Source of the DNA: Oscillospiraceae bacterium
Lineage (GTDB): Bacteria > Bacillota > Clostridia > Oscillospirales > Ruminococcaceae
Assembly (NCBI GenBank): GCA_017536625.1
Contig: JAFXGY010000032.1
Coordinates: 1 to 64,000 of the forward strand
Direction: 5' to 3'
DNA length: 64,000 bases
Shown here: positions 50,403-57,500 of the stretch, in pieces
Layout: every line of letters starts with the position of its first letter
How positions within the stretch are numbered: position 1 is the stretch's first letter
The notes under the pieces: generated by a model
Database searches by the model: none
What the model was told of the DNA's origin: nothing
What the model saw: only the letters and a program-made list of their open reading frames with translations
Translations under genes and position numbers: made by a program

Positions 50403-50518
50403 CGGCGGGAGCAAGCCCCCGCCCTACAGTAAAACGGGCGGATAATATCCGCACCTACATTATCCCTCATCCGTCATTTTTCTTCGAAAAATGCCACCTT
50501 CCCCTCTGGGAAGGCTAA
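50403..50518 (+). repeat. Composite repeat: R3 copy B followed by right half of R1
   Basis: 50403-50435 is identical to the R3 copy at 48924. A small hairpin GCGGATAATATCCGC follows, then 50460-50518 matches the right half of R1 (CCCTCATCCGTCATTT..., CCACCTTCC.CTCTGGGAAGG). The R1 stem reads CATTTTTC/GAAAAATG here against CATTTGC/GCAAATG in full copies, so both arms changed together. No gene is seen in the 330-base gap. Confidence 0.8.
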
Positions 50519-50524
50519 CAAAAA

Positions 50525-50548
50525 AAGACCCGCACTGCGGGTCTTTTT
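50525..50548. terminator. Terminator hairpin, remnant yebC side
   Basis: AAGACCCGC and GCGGGTCTT pair with a T run; it corresponds in position to the functional terminator at 51064 in the duplicated segment. Confidence 0.75.
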
Positions 50549-50550
50549 TT

Positions 50551-50620
50551 ATCTCGATTAAAATTAATCTTCTTCGTCCTCTTCGGGCATTTCCCAGGAA
50601 TGCCAGACGTTGTTGATATT
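50551..50620. repeat. Duplicated yebC 3' end, remnant copy
   Basis: Matches 51091-51160 at an offset of exactly 540 bases with about four mismatches in 70. Read on the minus strand it would encode the yebC C terminus (NVWHSWEMPEED...) but has no upstream gene body. Confidence 0.92.
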
Positions 50621-50641
50621 GTTTTATCTTTGTGATAAAAT
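50613..50641 (+). promoter_or_regulatory. Promoter for gene 50662, with -35 inside the yebC remnant
   Basis: TTGATA (50613-50618), 17 bases, TAAAAT (50636-50641). The -35 box lies in duplicated yebC sequence; the intact copy reads TTGACA there on the same strand. Confidence 0.65.
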
Positions 50642-50661
50642 CAAATTAAGGAGATGTTTTT

Positions 50662-51060
50662 ATGGTTTTCTTTTTAATTTTAGGTATCGCCTGTATTTCA
50701 GCAGGTTTGTTTAATATAATGCTTGCGGTGATGAGTATGAACCCAAAAAATCTTATCACTGTTCCCGGAAAACTGGTTAAGAAAAAAGGATTCAAAGATT
50801 ATCCCAAAGGTCGAAACAGTCATGTTCCAAATGCAACGGAATATACCTACGCTTATGAAGTCAATAACAAAACCTATAAACTTAATTATGTGGCATATAC
50901 GCATTCCAGAAATGTAAGAAACAGTGCTCCGATTGTTTATTTGCGCGGCTTTCCCTGGATTGCCTGTGAAAGAAAGTTTTATGCTGACAGATACTGGTTT
51001 TTTGGAATTGTGCTTATTCTTTGCAGTGCTTTTTTCTTTTGGATTTGTTCTATTGTATAA
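50662..51060 (+). CDS. Two-helix membrane protein, DUF3592-like
   Basis: A 132-residue protein with a membrane helix at each end (about 3-24 and 113-130) and a beta-rich outside domain between, VPGKLVKKKGFKDYP to YTYAYEVNNKTYKLNYVAYT and GFPWIACERKFYA, as in DUF3592 proteins. AAGGAG precedes the ATG. It is bounded by the two copies of the yebC end, and its composition is more AT-rich than yebC, which fits an insertion. The role is unknown. Confidence 0.78.
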   Translation: MVFFLILGIACISAGLFNIMLAVMSMNPKNLITVPGKLVKKKGFKDYPKGRNSHVPNATEYTYAYEVNNKTYKLNYVAYTHSRNVRNSAPIVYLRGFPWIACERKFYADRYWFFGIVLILCSAFFFWICSIV

Positions 51061-51063
51061 AAA

Positions 51064-51090
51064 TACCCGCTCATTCGAGCGGGTCTTTTT
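51064..51090. terminator. Bidirectional terminator between gene 50662 and yebC
   Basis: ACCCGCTC pairs with GAGCGGGT around ATTC; T runs on both sides. Confidence 0.85.
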
Positions 51091-51160
51091 ATCTCGATTA
51101 AAATTAATCTTCGTCGTCCTCTTCGGGCATTTCCCAGGAATGCCAAACGTTGTTGACATC
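51091..51160. repeat. yebC 3' end, intact copy of the 70-bp duplication
   Basis: Includes the stop codon at 51104 and the last 19 codons of yebC. See 50551-50620. Confidence 0.92.
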
Positions 51161-51847
51161 GTCATTATCTTCAAGTGCAGCAAGAAGTTTCTGCATTTTT
51201 ACGATGGTATCCGGGTCGGTGATTGCAGTGGTGGTCTGGGGGATGTAAGCGACGTCTGCGCTTTCGAAACGGTAGCCCATTTCATAAAGAGCATCACGAA
51301 CGCCGGGGAAATCGTTGGGGGCAGTATAAATTTCGGCAACGCCGTCTTCATATTTGAAGTCCTCGCCGCCTGCTTCCATAACGTCTTCCATAAGTTTGTC
51401 CTCGTCAAGGTCCTCGTCTGCAATTACGATAAGGCCTTTGCGGTCGAACATGAAGGAAACGGAACCGGTCTGGCCAAGGTTGCCGCCGTATTTGGAAAAA
51501 TAGCTGCGGACGTCGCCGGCGGTTCTGTTGCGGTTATCGGTGAGGGTTTCAACAATAACTGCTACGCCGCAGGGACCATAGCCTTCGTAAGTGATTTCTT
51601 CGAAAGTGGTTTTATCGCCGAGGCCTGCTGCCTTTTTGATGGATCTTTCGATGTTATCGTTAGGAACGTTGTTTGCTTTTGCTTTAAGGATAAGTGCCTG
51701 GAGTTTGCTGTTGTTTGCGGGATCGGGGCCGCCTTCACGAACTGCTACGGTGATTTCTTTACCGATTTTGGTAAAAACTTTGCCGCGGGCTGCGTCGATG
51801 CCTTCTTTTTTACGTTTGATGGTACTCCATTTGGAATGTCCGGACAT
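51104..51847 (-). CDS. yebC: YebC/PmpR/TACO1-family protein
   Basis: A 247-residue member of the YebC family, long annotated as DNA-binding regulator and now known in several bacteria to help ribosomes through difficult proline motifs. MSGHSKWSTIKRKKEGIDAA is the hallmark N terminus, followed by KANNVPNDNIERSIKKAAG and GGNLGQTGSVSFMFDRKG. Three-domain length is normal. The extreme C terminus is acidic and lies in the duplicated segment. GGAGAG precedes the ATG. Confidence 0.96.
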   Translation of the reverse strand: MSGHSKWSTIKRKKEGIDAARGKVFTKIGKEITVAVREGGPDPANNSKLQALILKAKANNVPNDNIERSIKKAAGLGDKTTFEEITYEGYGPCGVAVIVETLTDNRNRTAGDVRSYFSKYGGNLGQTGSVSFMFDRKGLIVIADEDLDEDKLMEDVMEAGGEDFKYEDGVAEIYTAPNDFPGVRDALYEMGYRFESADVAYIPQTTTAITDPDTIVKMQKLLAALEDNDDVNNVWHSWEMPEEDDED

Positions 51848-51886
51848 TATATATCTCTCCTTGGTGGGAAAATTAGTTTACAGATT

Positions 51887-51915
51887 ATTTTAACATATAT
51901 ATTTGGCTTTTGCAA
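51887..51915 (-). promoter_or_regulatory. Promoter for yebC
   Basis: Minus-strand TTGCAA (51910-51915), 17 bases, TAAAAT (51887-51892). Confidence 0.65.
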
Positions 51916-51928
51916 GCCGTTTTTCAAT

Positions 51929-51963
51929 AAAAAAGGCTCCCTTTGCGCAAGGGAGCTTTTTTT
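51929..51963 (-). terminator. Terminator after the ArsP-like gene
   Basis: GGCTCCCTT and AAGGGAGC pair around TGCGC; the T run on the minus strand overlaps nothing but the stop codon side. Confidence 0.88.
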
Positions 51964-52813
51964 AAATGATAAACTGTAAAACAATTCCCGTAAGGACGGA
52001 AACGGCAAAAACAAAGCCCACAAGGCGCAGACATTCGATTTTATCAACATCGGCGCGGAAAAGAACAAGAATACCAGTTCCCGCTCCGACGGAAAGTCCC
52101 GCAACCGCAGAACCGAAGGAAAGAGCGCCTTCCGCATAAAGCTGGGCTATGATGATGGAAGAAGCGCAGTTCGGGATAAGTCCGACCATTCCCGCAACAA
52201 AGGGCTGCAAAATGCTTTCGGACATCATGAATTTCGCAAAGGAATCTTCGCCGATGGCATGGATGCATACTTCGAAAGCGAGCATCACGACGAGAATAAA
52301 AGCGAAAGTTTTTGCGGTATGGGCAAGAGTACTTTTAAGAAGGCCGTTGTGACCCTCTGTGTGGCAATGGGAATGTTCCTCTTCCACAGCCTCTATTTCT
52401 TCTTTGGTGGTGTTGAAAAGGCCGAAACGGTCCACCATAAGCCCTGCGGCTATGGCAAGAACAAGCTTTGCGCCGATAAGGGGAAGAATCTTCCCTGCAC
52501 TTTCAGGGTTTGATATAAGAACCGGAATGGCTTCATCGCTGGTGGAAATGAAAACGGCAATAAGTGTTCCGGAGGTGATTATTCTGTTGGAATAAAGATT
52601 TGCCGCCACAACAGAAAAGCCGCATTGGGGAACAATTCCGAGAATTGCGCCGACTGCGGAACCCGCCTTCCCGAATTTTGCAAGCCACGCGGCAAATTTT
52701 TCCGCATGGCGGTGCTCAATGAATTCTATGAGCAGATATGCGCCGAAAAGGAAGGGTAAAGAAGTCGCCGCGTGCTCGAGGGTGTGCAAAAAAATGTGTA
52801 GAAATTCGTGCAT
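51962..52813 (-). CDS. ArsP_2-like putative heavy-metal/arsenic exporter
   Basis: A 283-residue membrane protein with about eight to ten helices of the ArsP_2 (DUF2899) type. The two half-repeats each carry a Pro-x-Cys motif, ILGIVPQCGFSVVAANLYS and VGLIPNCASSIIIAQLYAEG, and the middle loop is histidine-rich (EEEHSHCHTEGH), consistent with metal or metalloid binding. No ars regulator or reductase is nearby, so the substrate is uncertain. Confidence 0.82.
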   Translation of the reverse strand: MHEFLHIFLHTLEHAATSLPFLFGAYLLIEFIEHRHAEKFAAWLAKFGKAGSAVGAILGIVPQCGFSVVAANLYSNRIITSGTLIAVFISTSDEAIPVLISNPESAGKILPLIGAKLVLAIAAGLMVDRFGLFNTTKEEIEAVEEEHSHCHTEGHNGLLKSTLAHTAKTFAFILVVMLAFEVCIHAIGEDSFAKFMMSESILQPFVAGMVGLIPNCASSIIIAQLYAEGALSFGSAVAGLSVGAGTGILVLFRADVDKIECLRLVGFVFAVSVLTGIVLQFII

Positions 52814-52861
52814 TATAATACCTCTTCAAGGTTTTTATTACTAAAAGTTTTACGATTTTAT

Positions 52862-52891
52862 ATTATAATTTAAAAATAAAGGCTCAGTCAA
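52862..52891 (-). promoter_or_regulatory. Promoter for the ArsP-like gene
   Basis: Minus-strand TTGACT (52886-52891), 18 bases, TATAAT (52862-52867). Confidence 0.65.
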
Positions 52892-52968
52892 GAATTTTTT
52901 AATATTTTTTGCAATTTTTTCATGCGAATGCTCCTGAGCACCGTTTTTTCGAATAAGAAAACTCCGTG

Positions 52969-52990
52969 CTCAAAACGAGCACGGAGCAAT
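52969..52990 (-). terminator. Terminator after eutP
   Basis: CTCCGTGCTC pairs with GAGCACGGAG around AAAAC; a short T run follows on the minus strand. Confidence 0.75.
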
Positions 52991-52996
52991 TACTAA

Positions 52997-53515
52997 TCAC
53001 ACTTTAACTCCGGGAAGATTCGGGTCATCCCATTCATTAAGACCGCGCCACTGCATATCTCTGGCTTCCTGCCAGGTAAGTTTCCGCGGGTCTTCCGCAA
53101 GATAATCCATAAGTTCCTGAACGCCTTCCCTGGTTATGTTGCTGATTTCAAAAATCCTTTCGCATCCGGAATTGACCATCCAGTTGCGCACCATGGGGAC
53201 GTTTGCATAGGGTGAATCTATCTTTGTGATAATTCCGATAAGCGGGCGGTTGGTGAAGCACTGGCAGTCCGCTTCGAAAACCGGAAAAGGTTCATCCGCC
53301 GCCATAAGAAGCGCAAGAACATCCGCTTCGAATGAAAAACAGGCAAGACCGAGTCCGCATCTTTTTGTTTCTGCATATTCACCGGGGGAATCAATTATCA
53401 AATCCCCGCTGTAGGTATATTGGGTTTTATGATAATGGATTTCCTCACCTTTCAGAACCTGGGTCAGTGTGGTTTTTCCTGCTTCGGTTCTGCCCATAAG
53501 AAATAATCTTTTCAT
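52997..53515 (-). CDS. eutP: EutP/PduV-family GTPase-like microcompartment protein
   Basis: A 172-residue P-loop protein of the EutP/PduV family. The phosphate loop GRTEAGKT is at residues 8-15, DSPGEY is in the switch region, and TKID the base-recognition motif. In Salmonella PduV associates with microcompartments and EutP has acetate-kinase activity; which applies here is open. It is the last of three genes; both upstream genes encode shell proteins. AGAGGAAA precedes the ATG. Confidence 0.92.
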   Translation of the reverse strand: MKRLFLMGRTEAGKTTLTQVLKGEEIHYHKTQYTYSGDLIIDSPGEYAETKRCGLGLACFSFEADVLALLMAADEPFPVFEADCQCFTNRPLIGIITKIDSPYANVPMVRNWMVNSGCERIFEISNITREGVQELMDYLAEDPRKLTWQEARDMQWRGLNEWDDPNLPGVKV

Positions 53516-53524
53516 TTTTCCTCT

Positions 53525-53956
53525 TTAAACCTCCGTCACTTCGCAGACGGTAAATTTAAGCTTATATTCAAAAAATTCAACAACACCTTCAAGGGCGCTA
53601 CGCACGTTGGAATGATCCCCGAGGATTACAACGGAACCGCTGAACCTGTCCAGAGTTCCGATTTCGACATTGCCGCTTTTCATCGCCACATCCGCAACGA
53701 TGATTGCCGCTTCTTCCGGCGTTACATGAACAAGACCGATGGATTCGCCGGTATGGTCTTCGCCGAAGTGGGTTCCGATATGGAGAGCAAGGTTCTGATA
53801 AATCCTTGTTTCAGAAGAACCGATAAGCTGGGCAAGAGAAATTTCCTTGCCTTTTACTTTCACACGGACGACGCGGAGTTCGTCCATTTTCAGTTCATCG
53901 TATTTTTTCCGGAAAACCTTTTCGAGGAATTCCTCTCTGGTCATGCGTACACTCAT
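53525..53956 (-). CDS. Bacterial microcompartment shell protein, EutS/PduU type, second copy
   Basis: A 143-residue permuted BMC-domain protein that would form hexamers in the shell. LIGSSETRIYQNLALHIGTH, TPEEAAIIVADVAMKSGNVE and SVVILGDHSNVRSALEGVVE follow the EutS/PduU pattern. It has a 28-residue charged N-terminal extension (TREEFLEKVFRKKYDELKMD) absent from its neighbour; this may be a targeting or contact helix. Nine bases separate it from eutP. Confidence 0.93.
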   Translation of the reverse strand: MSVRMTREEFLEKVFRKKYDELKMDELRVVRVKVKGKEISLAQLIGSSETRIYQNLALHIGTHFGEDHTGESIGLVHVTPEEAAIIVADVAMKSGNVEIGTLDRFSGSVVILGDHSNVRSALEGVVEFFEYKLKFTVCEVTEV

Positions 53957-53968
53957 AGCCGCACTTCC

Positions 53969-54331
53969 TTATCTCTTGGTAACTTCGCAGACTACGTATT
54001 TCATCACATCGCGGAAATACTGGCAAACCTCGTTAAGGGCGGCGGTAACATCGGCAATATCCCCTGTTACGATCATTGTGCCGGTGAAGCGGTCCGCAAA
54101 GCCGAGATATACGTTGCCGCTTTTTACGGCAATATCGGAAGCGATTACCGCGGATTCCGGAGGGGTCATATTCATAATGCCGATGGCGGTGGAACCGTAA
54201 TCTATGGACGGGTTAAGACCCAATTTCTGATATATGATAGGTGCAGGACCGCCGATTACGTGGGCAAAGGTGATTTCTTTACCCGCAACGGTTTCCTGAA
54301 CTATTCTGATCTGTTCATGGGTGTCGTTCAT
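53969..54331 (-). CDS. eutS: Bacterial microcompartment shell protein, EutS/PduU type, first copy
   Basis: A 120-residue shell protein of normal EutS length: AHVIGGPAPIIYQKLGLNPS, TPPESAVIASDIAVKSGNVY, GFADRFTGTMIVTGDIADVT. The N-terminal strands that form the central beta barrel of EutS/PduU are present (IRIVQETVAGKEITFAH). It precedes the second copy by 12 bases and heads the operon. AGGAGG lies 11 bases before the ATG. Confidence 0.94.
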   Translation of the reverse strand: MNDTHEQIRIVQETVAGKEITFAHVIGGPAPIIYQKLGLNPSIDYGSTAIGIMNMTPPESAVIASDIAVKSGNVYLGFADRFTGTMIVTGDIADVTAALNEVCQYFRDVMKYVVCEVTKR

Positions 54332-54387
54332 AAAGTCTTTTTCCTCCTGATTTATCGTCTTTTCAGAACCAAAACCAATCTATGCCA

Positions 54388-54408
54388 AAGCAAAGCAGAC
54401 CTTTGCTT
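54388..54408 (-). other. Hairpin in the microcompartment operon leader
   Basis: AAGCAAAG pairs with CTTTGCTT around a five-base loop, about 60 bases before the eutS-like start. It lacks the AxxxxxG hexaloop pair recognised by EutV-type ANTAR antiterminators and has no T run. Confidence 0.4.
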
Positions 54409-54430
54409 ATACATAATTTTAATTAATTGT

Positions 54431-54459
54431 ATTTTACCACAAACTATTAAAAAGGTCAA
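54431..54459 (-). promoter_or_regulatory. Promoter of the microcompartment operon
   Basis: Minus-strand TTGACC (54454-54459), 17 bases, TAAAAT (54431-54436), giving a leader of about 95 bases. Confidence 0.7.
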
Positions 54460-54479
54460 CCGAAAAGAAAATTTACCGC

Positions 54480-54515
54480 AAAAAAAGAGCTTCCGGAAAT
54501 CCGGAAGCTCTTTTT
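54480..54515 (-). terminator. Terminator after the giant subtilase
   Basis: GAGCTTCCGG pairs with CCGGAAGCTC around AAAT; a T run follows on the minus strand. Confidence 0.9.
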
Positions 54516-54536
54516 GATGTAAGTTATCTGAATTTA

Positions 54537-57500
54537 TTATGCTTCTTCAACAGGGAAAACGCTGATGAATTTTGCAGCATATCTTCTGATAAGGTTTGCA
54601 TCCATTACGTTGACTTCGCCGTCGCCGTTGACATCGCCCGCATAAAGCTGTCTTCCGGTGAAGGTATCCAGTTTAGCGGTGTATCTTCTTACGAGGTATG
54701 CATCAACGATATTTACTTTTCCGTCATCGTTTACGTCGCCGAAGACAACGCCGGGACGGTATGCGTTGATCTTGTAAACACGAACGTCGCCGTTTTCAGC
54801 AGTTACGGTGATGGTAACAACGGTGGTTGCACCGGGAACAAGTTCGGGGTTATCAATTTCAACGGTTGCGTTGGAATCGTTTGCTTCTGCGATGATGCTG
54901 AGCTTCTTGACTGCTTCTGCAGCAAGTACGTTATATTCGGTGACGTTGGGATCAAATTCAGGAGTGAGAACCGCATTTTCTACGGTAAGGCTCTTGAGTT
55001 TGTTATCTCTGGACTTGTTGTTTACGTTGATTACGTCTTTTTCGTCGGTGATGACTTCGGAGCCGCGTTCAACGGTTTCAACAGTGACGTCGGAATCGAT
55101 TTTTTCAACGCTGCTGGTGAAGGTTACGGAAGCAAGGATGTTGCCCGCAGGAATTGCGGAAGCGGAAGCAAAGGCAAATACGATTTTTCCGTTTTCAGCA
55201 TCGGAAGTGTTTGCGGAATAATATGCCGCACCGCTTGCGATGGATTCGAAGGTGAGAACGGAAGGATCGAAGGTGAGAACGAACTTGCCGTTGGTTGCGG
55301 TTTCGGTATCGGAAAGATACATAACAACTTTTCCGTCTTTATAAGCAACCTGGCCGGGTTCGTAACCATCGGTACCGTTACCTTCGCCGGAAATAACAAC
55401 GGACATGGTGGAACCGTTTACTTCTTCGGTTTCGGAAACGGGTGCTTCGGAAGGAACTTCAAGAGCGATTTCGGTTCCTGCATAAGCAAGGCTTGCTTCA
55501 GCTGCTGCAGGTGCCATATAAAGGCCGATGAGAGAACCGAAGTCTTCGATATAGCCGAGTTCTTCAACAGCACCGGTGCTGATGGTGTATTTATAGAATG
55601 TTACGCCATCCGCGCTGTTTGCGGTTACATAAACTTCATCTTCGGAAGCGGCGGTGATGGAAACGCCTTTTACAACGTTAAAGCCAAGTTCGCCTGCTGC
55701 GCTTACGCTTGCGCTGTAAGTGCTGCCGTTGGTGGTAATATTAGCATTATAAAGTTTACCATCCTGGGTTACAAGAAGGAAGTAGTCATTATAGGTACCG
55801 TCGGAACCTGCTTCGGTCTTGAGGAATGCAACACCTGCAAGTTTGTTTTCGAAGGTCTTGGAGCTTACATAAATATCAACAGCATTATTGTTGTTCTTCC
55901 AGTCGGTTACAGCATAGAGTTTCGGGCTGGTGGAAGAATACTTACCGTCGGAAACCTGGAGGAAGTATCTGCCGTCGGAAGTTGCTGCGATACCTGCGGG
56001 GTTATAAGTGCCGCTGCCGGATGCAGGAGCGCCGGTGGTTGCAGCAAAGCCGTTTGCAGGATCGATCTGAGCATAAGTATAAGTTACGTTGCCGTATTTA
56101 TTTACGCCGGTGATTGCATAAACTTTGCCTTCGTATTCGGCTGCGCCGTAATACTGGGTGGTGCTTGCATCGGTAAGTTCTTTATAATCGAGGTTTTCGC
56201 TGTCGATTTCTACCCAGAGATATCCGTCTGCGGTTTCGACATATCCGAAGAGTTTTTCTGCGGAAGGATCGGAAGGAACATCGGGATCGGGGTCATCGGG
56301 AACAACAGGCTGTTCGGGTTCTTCGCCGGAACCTGCTTTAACAAGGTGGAGAGCCGCAAGGCTGGTTGCGCCTTCGATGACGCCGACTTCGGTGAGAACG
56401 CCGGTGCTGATTACATAGCTGTAAACTTTAACACCGCTGTCGCCGTTGACGGTGATCATCATTTCGTCTTCGGAAACTCTGGTCATGGAAGCACCTTTGG
56501 AGGTGTCGATTCCGAGATCTGCAACGGGTTCCATGTTATCGCTGGTGGTAAGTTCTTCTTTATATACACGCCATTTGGTGCTTGCTTTATAAAGTTTGCC
56601 GAGATCATCGATTACAAGGAAGTATTCATAATAGTTTCCGTCATCGGGGTTAGTTTCTGCATTGAGGAATTCGATAGCTACCGCAACACCATCATAATAC
56701 ATGTCTTTTGCTTTCATGTTGTTGGTGGTGGTGTAATCAAACAGCTTCATCATATAGGAGATCTTGAATCCGCCGAGATCTTCGCCGCAAATATAAGGAA
56801 TATATCCGCCGACGGTGAAATCAAGACCGGAGATAGTAACATCTGCAACAGGGGTGGTAGTTGCATCGTTGATCGGATAGCTATAGTATACTGCCGCACC
56901 CTTAGTTGCGGAATATCCGTCTTCGGGATCGATTTCGTAATAGTTGGTTTCATCGGATACATAAATCTTGCCGTTGAATTCGGTACCGCCGGTATATTTA
57001 GTGGTGCCTGCTTCGGTAAGTGCGGTGTATTCGAGAGTTTCGGAATCGATTTCCGCCCAGAGATAGCCCTCTGCGGTATTGATATAACCATAGAGTTTGG
57101 TTTCATAAGAAGCTTCGGGTTCTTCGGGAAGTTCAACGCCAACATCGGAAAGAAGGCTGAGGCCTACAAGGTCGGTTGCTTCTTCGATGGTGCCCATCTT
57201 TTCAAGCTGTCTGTTTTCAAGGTCATAGCTGTAGAATTCAGCGCCGTTTTCGGTTACGTTGGAAACTACGATTCCGGTGAAGTTATCGTTGGAAATATAG
57301 ACCATAGAAACATCTTCGCCGTCATCAAAAGTAAGGCCGGTGTTGATGTTATCGTTTTCCCAGCCGCCTGCGAGCATGATTCTGCCATTGGCAACGCCGG
57401 AATAGATGGAATAATGTTCAAGAAGGCCGTCATAGCCAAGAACATAATAGAAGTCGAACCAATATCCTGCGATTTCTTCGGAATAGTGATATGCGATTGC

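Noticed and set aside
54388-54408. EutV-type ANTAR antitermination hairpin before the shell genes
   Set aside because: Only one hairpin, wrong loop size and no overlapping terminator.
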